Source of the DNA: Bacteroidetes bacterium MED-G20
Lineage (GTDB): Bacteria > Bacteroidota > Bacteroidia > Flavobacteriales_D > Parvicellaceae
Reading direction: 5' to 3'
Assembly (NCBI GenBank): GCA_002457645.1
Contig: NTKH01000002.1
Coordinates: 1 to 55,587, forward strand
Length of the DNA stretch: 55,587 bases
Made by a program: the position numbers and the translations under genes. The notes below the pieces were generated by a model. The model was not told where the DNA came from, did no database searches, and was given only the letters and a program-made list of their open reading frames with translations. Positions 1 to 7,706 of the stretch are shown here, piece by piece. The first letter of the stretch is position 1, and the number at the start of each line of letters is the position of its first letter.

Positions 1-2399
1 CTTAGTCCATTACAGCTGGCATCATTTGAAGTATTGGACAGGGCTAAGATGGTTTGATAGTTCAAACTATAATTAATTGTTGTATCACAAAGCGAAGAGT
101 CTGAAATAACCAATGTGTAGGTTCCATTATTAAGACCGTATAAAGAAGACGATACACCAAAAGAACTTCCCCAGTTGTAAGTATAACCAGATGCACCACC
201 AGAAACAGAAACACTAATACTCCCATCGTCAATTCCAGGACATTGTGGATTAACAACCGAGCTAACTACATTCATTCCACATATGGTTCCTTGAATAATA
301 TTTACACAATAATCCTCAACTTCTCCATAGGTAAATTGATCACATGAGGTAGGAAGTGGAATATTTGAAGTCCAAATAGATGCCATAGAAATTCTCAATC
401 TTGTATTTCCATATAAAGCATTTGATGGTATGGTAATAATCCCTGATGCAGGTGATTGAGAAGGAGTCCCTTGGTCATAAACCAATTCATTAACATCAAA
501 ATTACCATCTTGATTGAAATCAATCCAAATTTGAGATTGTTCATCGTACTGAGTACCTAGCCATGCAGGTGTAATAGTTATTGGATAAGAAGAACCAATT
601 TCAAAATCCATTTCATAGTTACTATTCCCTGTGTAATCTCCATATCCTCCATCATCTCCAGTGGTAAAGCTATAAGAACCTATACTAATTGTTTCTATCC
701 ATTCTTCATTATTTGAAGCACCACTAGAACAATACGATAGGTCTATACAATTACCACATCCTAATGTATTTAAAGACTGGGTAGATGTAAGACTACTTGT
801 ATCGGTCCCGCATACAGATTGAAAAGAAAATTCGTAAGAGCTACAAGCAATTAAGCTGTCTATTAATATGGGAGAAGAAGCATTATATAAAGTATCCCAA
901 ATATTAACACCAGCCTCTCTGAAGTAAAAAATCGTTTCAGTTGAAGAACTGTAAGAACTAAAATTCAAAATAGCTGAACTATCAGTAATATTACTAACCG
1001 ACACATTATTTGGGGCTAGACAAATATTTCCAGAGCAAACTGAAGCCATTAAATTATTTATAGTATTGAAAGAATTTAATCTTCCCCCAGTGATAAATTT
1101 AGATGTAAGTTGAGGTTTTGGATCTGTTCCATTTAATAAAGATTGTAAAACAAGATCAGCAGCATTTTGAGGGCTAGAATTGACAATATTCATAAAGCTG
1201 GGACAAGGTATTGAGTATGCTAAGCCTATAACACCAGCAGTTAAAGGACATGAGAAGGAAGTTCCTGTTGTAGTTGTTGTTCCCGAAGTTCCACTTGTAG
1301 TAACAACATTTATTCCAGGAGCTCCAAGTGCTATAGTTTGAACTCCATATCCACCAGCGGTTTGGTCTTGATTACCAGTTCTACCGACTCCAATCATGTA
1401 ATTACTTGCACATGCAGTAGGCATATCTCCTGCGACATCAACGTCTAAGTTCTGGTTGGTTGTTGCTCCCACATTAAGGATTCCATAAAGGCCTAATGTA
1501 TCATAAAATTGACACCACAAAGGATAATTTGATGGGTTAGCTCCATCAATACCCCAAGAAGCGCTTGTTGCAACTACAAAGGCACCTTGAGAACCATTAG
1601 TATTATTCCACATTTGTCTCATTACTAACGGATAAGTATAAGCACTAACTACACTTGCTTGTGTAAGTGATCCTCCCATATTTACCACCATCATTTTTAC
1701 GTCCCAATTTGCCCCTGAAACATCCAATCCATTATTCCCTTTTGCTCCTATCATACCTAGACAGTTTGTGCCATGACCTCCCGTACCATAATCGTCATTG
1801 TTCAAGCCAGTATTCCACCCGTTAAAATCATCTACATATCCATTTCCATCATTATCAATATTATCATTTGGAGTTTCATAATTATTAGTCCAACGGTTTG
1901 CTGTTAAATCGGAATGGTCTAGATTTCCTCCCCCTCCTTCAAGCATGCATACAACTATATCATCATTGGTAGCTGTAGTGCCACCTGTAGTAATATCCCA
2001 TGCTAAATCAGAGTCAATATCTGCATCGTTAGAATTTACATGATGCCATTGATTGGTAAAACTTGGATCATTTGGAATAGTAGAACGAACCTCGACTTTA
2101 TAATTATAATCTGCAATGGTTACTTCATTTTGCTTATATAGCCAACTTTGAAATTTTTGATGTGAAATAATGTTGTGATCAAATTTTATCAAAAAAATTC
2201 TCATGGGTTTTGAGAGTTCTTTTACCAACTCAACATTATAATTATCTGGAGCATTTGAAATGACATTTCTTATGTTTTTTTTCCACCCAACTTGAACCAG
2301 CATTTCACCTTTAATAAATTTTTTGTTATCAAAATGAATATTTTGCGAATAAAATAAATTTATAAAAATTAGTCCTGTAACAAGTGTGATATATTTCAT
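1..2399 (-). CDS. Secreted S8 (subtilisin-like) serine peptidase, C-terminus cut by window edge
   Basis: About 800 residues are visible and the reading frame is still open at base 1, so the C-terminus, probably including a type IX sorting domain, lies outside. The N-terminus (MKYITLVTGLIFINLFYS) is a signal peptide. A propeptide-like stretch is followed by a subtilase domain from about residue 145, with the catalytic His in GGHGTNCLG (H209) and the nucleophile in GTSFSCP (S381). The usual Asp position reads VVCMLEGGG (E154), so the Asp appears to be Glu. A calcium-loop-like segment rich in N and D follows. Downstream are a fibronectin-III-like region, a GEVED domain ending GEVEDYCV, and an SprB-like repeat starting NPQCPGIDDGSISVSVSGG. 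This is a typical extracellular or surface protease architecture of Bacteroidota. The family is certain; activity is uncertain because of E154. Confidence 0.93.
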   Translation of the reverse strand, partial: MKYITLVTGLIFINLFYSQNIHFDNKKFIKGEMLVQVGWKKNIRNVISNAPDNYNVELVKELSKPMRIFLIKFDHNIISHQKFQSWLYKQNEVTIADYNYKVEVRSTIPNDPSFTNQWHHVNSNDADIDSDLAWDITTGGTTATNDDIVVCMLEGGGGNLDHSDLTANRWTNNYETPNDNIDNDGNGYVDDFNGWNTGLNNDDYGTGGHGTNCLGMIGAKGNNGLDVSGANWDVKMMVVNMGGSLTQASVVSAYTYPLVMRQMWNNTNGSQGAFVVATSASWGIDGANPSNYPLWCQFYDTLGLYGILNVGATTNQNLDVDVAGDMPTACASNYMIGVGRTGNQDQTAGGYGVQTIALGAPGINVVTTSGTSGTTTTTGTSFSCPLTAGVIGLAYSIPCPSFMNIVNSSPQNAADLVLQSLLNGTDPKPQLTSKFITGGRLNSFNTINNLMASVCSGNICLAPNNVSVSNITDSSAILNFSSYSSSTETIFYFREAGVNIWDTLYNASSPILIDSLIACSSYEFSFQSVCGTDTSSLTSTQSLNTLGCGNCIDLSYCSSGASNNEEWIETISIGSYSFTTGDDGGYGDYTGNSNYEMDFEIGSSYPITITPAWLGTQYDEQSQIWIDFNQDGNFDVNELVYDQGTPSQSPASGIITIPSNALYGNTRLRISMASIWTSNIPLPTSCDQFTYGEVEDYCVNIIQGTICGMNVVSSVVNPQCPGIDDGSISVSVSGGASGYTYNWGSSFGVSSSLYGLNNGTYTLVISDSSLCDTTINYSLNYQTILALSNTSNDASCNGL

Positions 2400-2597
2400 A
2401 AAAAATAGACTTTACAGTAAAATTTAAAGTAAAAAACCAGATAAATATAAATTTAATCTCAGAAATTCCATTTCTTGTTCATCAAATAATAATTTAAATG
2501 AAATGAAATTGATCATTTAAAGGATGGGGTTATTAAATTTCTAATATTGAGAATATGACCTAAAATTTATTATTATATAAATTAATCCTAGTTTAAA

Positions 2598-3833
2598 TTA
2601 ATTGATTTTATAATCAAAAAACCTTTTATCCCTTGGATTTCTTTCTCTTTCAATACTTACTTTTCCATTATCATTAATTTCATTAATTAACCTACTTCTT
2701 AAGGTTTTAGAAGAATCTTGATTTAGGTGCGTAATTTCAAGAATAGCATCAAGTTCGTCCCTACTTATTTTTGACCCTTTTATGTTAATTAATTTATTTT
2801 CTAATAATAAAGAACCATTGATCAAATTACTACTTGAAGACTTTTTGACACTTAAAAAAGTAAAAAAGGACATCATAAGGATTATAATAAGTCCAATAGT
2901 TAGATATAATATCCTTTTAGGATTAATACTACTGTTATATCTTGATAAATATAAATCAGGGAAATTACTTGTCAAATAATTTTTTGCTTTAGAAATATTT
3001 AAAGAATCTAATACAATGTTGTTATTTCGATAATACATCATACTGTCAATAATATATGCATAAGATATTCCATTAATAGACTTTCTGTCCTTAAAAAATG
3101 TATTTTGAGTAAGTTTTCCAGTCTCATTATCGAAAACTTTAATTTCGCATTTATTGTCTCTTATATAACTTTGAAATATTGAATATCTTGATTGACTGTA
3201 ACCCAATAATGCTCTTGGGGCTGTTAAAGCAAGGGGAGAATCATCATTAAATTGAAATTCTTCCTTGTAGTTAGATGTTTTCATATCTATACTACCAAAT
3301 GAATAATTATTTTCTTCAGAAAGTAGATTGAAAAGAACAAATAAATTATCTTCATACAACCAAGAGGATATTACTCCATTTATTTGAATAGGTAAATTAA
3401 CAACTTTCTTTAAAAACCACTCTCCTTTAGCAAAATCAAATTCTATTAGTTTTCCAAAGGAATTGAACAATCCTGCACCACCCAAACTATAAACTTTATG
3501 GTTATGGTAAAAAAGGTGTCTATGAAAAGTAGATCCATGATATTTACTAATACTCAACTTTTTCACAATAGTTGAATCTTTAAAAACAATTTCAAATAAA
3601 TGAAGTGTTCCATTAGGGTTTAAATATGCAAGAGTATCATTGACTAGTATAAAACTGTCAAAAAAATGTTCGTCTAGCCTTAATATATTAGAGTCAGGAA
3701 CTAAACCTTTACACTTTTTAATTATATGAGAAGTGTCAATTAATGGGGGTGTTTTTGCATTTGTGACATTTAAAATTGAAATAAAAATGATGAAAGATAG
3801 ATACTTAAATATAGAGTTACAGTTCATAAACAT
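2598..3833 (-). CDS. Membrane protein: extracytoplasmic kelch-like propeller, one TM helix, cytoplasmic winged-helix-like tail
   Basis: The predicted protein is about 411 residues. An N-terminal signal-like hydrophobic stretch (residues 8-27) precedes roughly 280 residues with a kelch-like strand pattern (VYSLGGAGLFNSFGKLIEFD). A strong TM helix (about 309-331, ILYLTIGLIIILMMSFFTFL) leads to a short charged linker and a C-terminal module of about 55 residues (ISRDELDAILEITHLNQD to NPRDKRFFDYKIN). The tail, with its RSRLINEIN and DKRFF elements, resembles a winged helix-turn-helix. The layout suggests a one-component sensor that reads something outside and acts on DNA or RNA inside; that role is inference. 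The frame extends to a TTG two codons upstream, but ATG codons at 3833 or 3827 are better starts. It stands alone with gaps on both sides. I cannot name a family with certainty. Confidence 0.75.
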   Translation of the reverse strand: MFMNCNSIFKYLSFIIFISILNVTNAKTPPLIDTSHIIKKCKGLVPDSNILRLDEHFFDSFILVNDTLAYLNPNGTLHLFEIVFKDSTIVKKLSISKYHGSTFHRHLFYHNHKVYSLGGAGLFNSFGKLIEFDFAKGEWFLKKVVNLPIQINGVISSWLYEDNLFVLFNLLSEENNYSFGSIDMKTSNYKEEFQFNDDSPLALTAPRALLGYSQSRYSIFQSYIRDNKCEIKVFDNETGKLTQNTFFKDRKSINGISYAYIIDSMMYYRNNNIVLDSLNISKAKNYLTSNFPDLYLSRYNSSINPKRILYLTIGLIIILMMSFFTFLSVKKSSSSNLINGSLLLENKLINIKGSKISRDELDAILEITHLNQDSSKTLRSRLINEINDNGKVSIERERNPRDKRFFDYKIN

Positions 3834-3931
3834 TAACAATTATTTTAAATATATAAACTACGATTATATTAAATAAGTAACAAAGGTAAATTGACGTAAT
3901 TAACTAAAAAAATGATGAATAATTAAAATTA

Positions 3932-4162
3932 TTAGACCAAAAATGCTTTATGTGGTTTTAAAGCATTTTTAATTAAATTAATATATTCTTCATCAATAAT
4001 TAAAAAGTTAATTGAATGATGCTCATTAACCAACTCAACTTTTGAATTATAATTTAATATTTGATTATTTTTAAGAAACTCTAAAAGATGAATTTGAAAA
4101 TGTTCAGCAGTTTTTTTAGATTCTAAACCCTTAAAATCCCATATTAGTTTTATCTTTTTCAT
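3932..4162 (-). CDS. Conserved small protein of Bacteroidota, function unknown
   Basis: This 76-residue cytosolic protein starts MKKIKLIWDFKGLESKKTAE and ends in LKPHKAFLV. The pattern (IKLIWDF, then KTAEHFQIHLLEF, a central acidic strand, and a terminal LxPHK) matches from memory a short uncharacterised protein common in Flavobacteriia. It has no signal peptide, membrane segment or obvious metal site, although HEHH-like histidines are present in the middle (VNEHHS). It may be co-transcribed with the gene at 4198-4833, 35 bases upstream. The function is not known. Confidence 0.8.
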   Translation of the reverse strand: MKKIKLIWDFKGLESKKTAEHFQIHLLEFLKNNQILNYNSKVELVNEHHSINFLIIDEEYINLIKNALKPHKAFLV

Positions 4163-4197
4163 TGTTTAATTAATTGAACAATAACTAAATTATAATA

Positions 4198-4833
4198 TTA
4201 CCATCTTAAAAATTCGTTGGACATTGATAAACACCATTGTTCTACATCATTTAGTTGATGTTTTTGGTTGAAAAAGATTTTCCAGTTATTTTTCCAAACA
4301 AAATAACGTATATAAACAGTGTACAATAACCTAATCTCTAATTTTAAATCATCATTATTATAATTTTCAAAAGAAAAATTACGGATTTTAAATAGCGATT
4401 TTTTAATGTCATTTGGTCGTCCAACATAAATATTTTTGAAATTATTATCGTGAGATTTAACCCTCAAATAAAATTTCGGATTCTTTTTATTTTTTGAATT
4501 ATGATACCTTAAACCAACAGAAACAGAGAATTCAAATAGCTTTGACAAACTTTTCAAAGGTTGAGTATTCATGGAAAGTTTTCCCTTGATACTATTCTTT
4601 AGGTTTTTGTTCCCGATATTGGCTGTTAGTTTTTTTAATTTCTTTCGCTTTTCAATGATTTCTTTTTTTAAAATAGCTAATTCCTTACTCTTTTCTAGAA
4701 ATAAAATGTGATTTTCTCTTAGCTTCCTAAAGGAAATTCTTTGTTCATCACTTAGATTTATAAAAAATTCGTCGGGTAAATAATCCTTAAAAAAAACTTC
4801 AGATTCACAGCGGTATTTAAGTAGTCGGCTCAT
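4198..4833 (-). CDS. Hypothetical basic protein with central coiled coil
   Basis: The product is about 211 residues, rich in Lys and Asn, with no signal peptide or TM segment. Residues about 35-85 are heptad-like and highly charged (SKELAILKKEIIEKRKKLKKL), suggesting a coiled coil. The second half is beta-rich (KFYLRVKSHDNNFKNIYVG) and the end is Trp-rich (VWKNNWKIFF, EQWCLSMSNEFLRW). I do not recognise the family. The ATG at 4833 is preferred to a TTG two codons upstream. It lies 56 bases downstream of the sulfotransferase gene on the same strand with no convincing terminator between, so it may be the last gene of that transcript. Confidence 0.7.
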   Translation of the reverse strand: MSRLLKYRCESEVFFKDYLPDEFFINLSDEQRISFRKLRENHILFLEKSKELAILKKEIIEKRKKLKKLTANIGNKNLKNSIKGKLSMNTQPLKSLSKLFEFSVSVGLRYHNSKNKKNPKFYLRVKSHDNNFKNIYVGRPNDIKKSLFKIRNFSFENYNNDDLKLEIRLLYTVYIRYFVWKNNWKIFFNQKHQLNDVEQWCLSMSNEFLRW

Positions 4834-4889
4834 AGACAAATCTGTGTGGTAAATTTAATAATAAAAAAAATAAAAACCACAAAAATGAT

Positions 4890-6269
4890 TTAACGATCCT
4901 TTAAACTTTCTAAACTCGAATATATCTTTAATGCCTTATCAAGTAAAGACTCTGAATATTCATGATCAATTATTCTATTATTAACAAAACCAGTTAATTC
5001 ATTTGGTTTGTATTCTATATCTATGCTATTGAGTATTAATTGAATAGTTTTTTCAGGGTAAAGACAGTAATGTTCATATTTTATTAACACAATTTGCTCA
5101 TCTAAAATATTTAAAATGTAGTTGTAATAGTTGGTCCAAACTTCAAGCCAATAATTTAAAGAGCTTAAATCAAAATTGTAACCTTTAAAATCGTTTTTAA
5201 AATTAAATGGTTTATGGTTCATTCCAAATTCATGATGGGCAAGCCATTGCATGTACTTTATTGCAAATTTGTTACTTTTTTGTAGTTGAATAGTTTTAAA
5301 GTGTTGATTTAACAAAGATGCAGCATGATAAAGAGGGTGTCTAAATAATACAATCATTTTGAAGGACTGATTATAATTAATCATTGATTTATACCTCAAA
5401 ATAAAATTGTTGTTCTTAGCAAGATATATCTTAGAATTATTCTTACGAACTATTTTTTGATATTTCATGTATAACTCGTAATTACTTTTTGAAATTTTGT
5501 GAGTTTGAAGAAATTTTTCATCTATAAAATTGTCTTTCTTAATGACTTTAAAAAAGTATTCTTCTAATGCTTCTATAGTATCTAATCCCATTAAGATTCC
5601 ATCTTCATGGCTTCTTTCTCTTAATTCTGACTTTTTAGGGCTATAAATTTTTTTCCACATATTAGGTGCTAATAAAAATGGCATATTAGAATAGTCTAAG
5701 GAGCTAAAAGCCTCTGTTCTATAGAGGGATTTAGTTAAACTTGTTGTTCCAGACCTTGCCAAACCAGAAACAATTACAAAACAATTTTTATTACTTATAT
5801 TTTTAGAATATTTCTTAACTTCTCTTGATAACAACTTTAATCCAATATTATAGTTATCTAAAATTAAAATGTGAAGTAATTTACTCAATTCAGTATATCC
5901 ATTCATTTTCTTCTGAAATGGAAAAAATAAAGGAATCGAACTTCCTAAACATATTGCAAGAATTGAATTTAAAGAAGTCCAATCTAAATCTTTCAAATTC
6001 AAAACCCTGTAGTATGAAAATAATAAAGGGATAATTAATACTAATATTAATCCTATTATAAGTATGATTAATAAAGCAGCTAAGCTTTTAAAAGCTAAAA
6101 ATGTATACTTCTGTATGCTTTTAACCTTTAGGTTTTCTTCCTCATTAGATAGCATTGCATCCAGAAGTGAAACACTATTTATTGCAACATTATAAAAAGA
6201 ATTTTTATTGAATACTAACCAATAAAAAGTAATCAAAAAAGAGAGGAATAATAACCCATAATATATCAT
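4890..6269 (-). CDS. Membrane-anchored PAPS-dependent sulfotransferase family protein
   Basis: The 459-residue protein has three hydrophobic segments at the N-terminus (about 2-20, 62-86, 102-118) and a sulfotransferase domain from about residue 163 to the end. The 5'-phosphosulfate-binding loop is visible as FVIVSGLARSGTTSLTKSL and the 3'-phosphate-binding strand as FKMIVLFRHPLYHAASLL. Enzymes with these motifs transfer sulfate from cytosolic PAPS to a hydroxyl or amine acceptor. The membrane anchor suggests a lipid-linked or envelope acceptor, which is inference. The start lies 2 bases after the stop of the 45-residue microprotein, which itself overlaps the ASST-like gene, so the three are very likely translationally linked. 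The family is secure; the substrate is unknown. Confidence 0.88.
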   Translation of the reverse strand: MIYYGLLFLSFLITFYWLVFNKNSFYNVAINSVSLLDAMLSNEEENLKVKSIQKYTFLAFKSLAALLIILIIGLILVLIIPLLFSYYRVLNLKDLDWTSLNSILAICLGSSIPLFFPFQKKMNGYTELSKLLHILILDNYNIGLKLLSREVKKYSKNISNKNCFVIVSGLARSGTTSLTKSLYRTEAFSSLDYSNMPFLLAPNMWKKIYSPKKSELRERSHEDGILMGLDTIEALEEYFFKVIKKDNFIDEKFLQTHKISKSNYELYMKYQKIVRKNNSKIYLAKNNNFILRYKSMINYNQSFKMIVLFRHPLYHAASLLNQHFKTIQLQKSNKFAIKYMQWLAHHEFGMNHKPFNFKNDFKGYNFDLSSLNYWLEVWTNYYNYILNILDEQIVLIKYEHYCLYPEKTIQLILNSIDIEYKPNELTGFVNNRIIDHEYSESLLDKALKIYSSLESLKDR

Positions 6270-6271
6270 GA

Positions 6272-6409
6272 TTATTTACCTTTCTTAAATATATTTTTGA
6301 TTTTTATCCAAATTATATAGCCAAAGGCAAAAAGTACAATTCCAGCTATTAAAAAAATTAACAACATTGATCCTATTCCCATTCCAGGTCCTATGTAAAA
6401 TATAGTCAT
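6272..6409 (-). CDS. 45-residue single-pass membrane microprotein with FYIGPGMG motif
   Basis: A short frame reads MTIFYIGPGMGIGSM, then a hydrophobic segment of about 23 residues (LLIFLIAGIVLFAFGYIIW) and a basic end (IKIKNIFKKGK). Its ATG shares one base with the TAA of the ASST-like gene (TAATG), and the sulfotransferase ATG follows its stop after 2 bases, strong evidence that it is translated. The Y-I-G-P-G start resembles short membrane tails I associate with some bacterial phosphatase or phosphodiesterase proteins; I cannot confirm homology here. The likely topology is N-out with a positively charged cytosolic end. It may be an assembly factor or subunit linking the periplasmic ASST-like protein to the membrane sulfotransferase; this is inference. 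Confidence 0.75.
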   Translation of the reverse strand: MTIFYIGPGMGIGSMLLIFLIAGIVLFAFGYIIWIKIKNIFKKGK

Positions 6410-7689
6410 TAATTATAGCTTATTACTTTTATCCAATTTGGTAAATGATGATATCCATTATGTTCAGAATTTAGAACATTTTTATATAAAACAGAATTAT
6501 TTTGCAGGACCCATAAAATCCCATCATTTTGTTCCTCAACAAAATATGTAGAATCATTCAACTGCTCCACCATTCCCTCTGTATTCGTGAAGATTTCATT
6601 AACTTTAAATACTCTTTCGTCTAGTCTAATCAATTTGTTAGATGCAAGATTGTATTTAAAAATAGAGGAATGAAATTTTGAGAAGTTAATCATATCGTCT
6701 GAGTTTGGGATAGATTTTTTATTTTCTGCTGGGAGCACCATCGTATTGTTATTAAAAAATAATAATATTGAATCATTTAAGATATCAACATCATGCTGAC
6801 AATAAAAACCTCCTTCAATAAAATTTATTAATTTATTTGTAGATGGTCGGTAATGAAAAATACATGACAAGTTCCTTGAACTAATAAATACATCTCCCTC
6901 ATTAAAATATTTTGAGTTGTATAAAGCAGGTTCTACATCATTTATGTGAAAAGGATCATCAGTATTTGGAGATTTCAAAATTAAATTCATCAAATTGTTT
7001 TCTTTCAAAAGTTCCATGATAGACTTGTGAAAAATAATTTGCCCAGTGGATGCATCTAGTTTAGTAATTTGATTATCAATAAATTTTATTTCATTGTCAT
7101 TTAAAATGTATTTTCCCTTAAAATAAATATGTTTTTTTGGTTCTCTTAAATAACTACAAACCCAAATATTTTCATCCTTATCTTTATTAATTGAATGATG
7201 GTGAATAATACTATCTTGAGACCACAAAAAAGAACCAAATTTATCAACTTTAGTGATTCCGCTTACCCCATTATAAGAATAGCATATTGAAGAGTCACTT
7301 AGCATGACAGGGTCTATAATTCTATCGTGCTTTTGAAATGGATTTTTAACTGTCCATTTATATACAGTTTTTGAATTTTTTAAATTTATAAGTTCTATAA
7401 CTCGCTCCTTTACAGAACTAGTGTAACTGCTTAAAACAATCAGATCTTTTTCAAGGTTATTTATTGTATAAAAATCTTTATTTGTTTCAATAAATGTATC
7501 AGGAAGTTTTTTTACTTCAGCTATAGCTTTGCTAAAAATATCTGGGAAACTAACAAAAACTTTTAATGACTTGGAAATTACTCCTTGTTCTTTTTTGTCT
7601 TCATAAACTTGCTTTACACACCATCCAAATAAGGATAAGAAGAAAATAAATAAAATTATCTGTGATAAGAGTAATAAAAAATTTTTCAT
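6409..7689 (-). CDS. Arylsulfotransferase (ASST)-like membrane-tethered periplasmic protein
   Basis: The 426-residue protein has an N-terminal TM anchor (about 4-23) followed by a propeller-like domain. Residues matching the ASST active-site signature can be picked out: a His cluster (HHH at 163-165), H248 and N250 in DPFHINDVEP, R272 in ISSRNLS, and H299 in YCQHDVDIL. In E. coli AssT the corresponding residues, including the sulfated histidine, carry out PAPS-independent transfer between phenolic sulfates. Assignment rests on motif matching by eye. The gene starts 17 bases after the DUF5723 gene and overlaps the microprotein gene by one base. A membrane-bound ASST next to a PAPS-type sulfotransferase is unusual; a sulfate relay across the inner membrane is one hypothesis. 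A generic propeller without catalysis is the alternative. Confidence 0.78.
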   Translation of the reverse strand: MKNFLLLLSQIILFIFFLSLFGWCVKQVYEDKKEQGVISKSLKVFVSFPDIFSKAIAEVKKLPDTFIETNKDFYTINNLEKDLIVLSSYTSSVKERVIELINLKNSKTVYKWTVKNPFQKHDRIIDPVMLSDSSICYSYNGVSGITKVDKFGSFLWSQDSIIHHHSINKDKDENIWVCSYLREPKKHIYFKGKYILNDNEIKFIDNQITKLDASTGQIIFHKSIMELLKENNLMNLILKSPNTDDPFHINDVEPALYNSKYFNEGDVFISSRNLSCIFHYRPSTNKLINFIEGGFYCQHDVDILNDSILLFFNNNTMVLPAENKKSIPNSDDMINFSKFHSSIFKYNLASNKLIRLDERVFKVNEIFTNTEGMVEQLNDSTYFVEEQNDGILWVLQNNSVLYKNVLNSEHNGYHHLPNWIKVISYN

Positions 7690-7706
7690 TTTTTAAAAAG
7701 AAAATG

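Noticed and set aside
4845-4881. TGTGGT/ACCACA inverted repeat as a terminator after the sulfotransferase gene
   Set aside because: The stem is 6 bp with a 25-base AT loop and no T-run after it, so it is unlikely to stop transcription.
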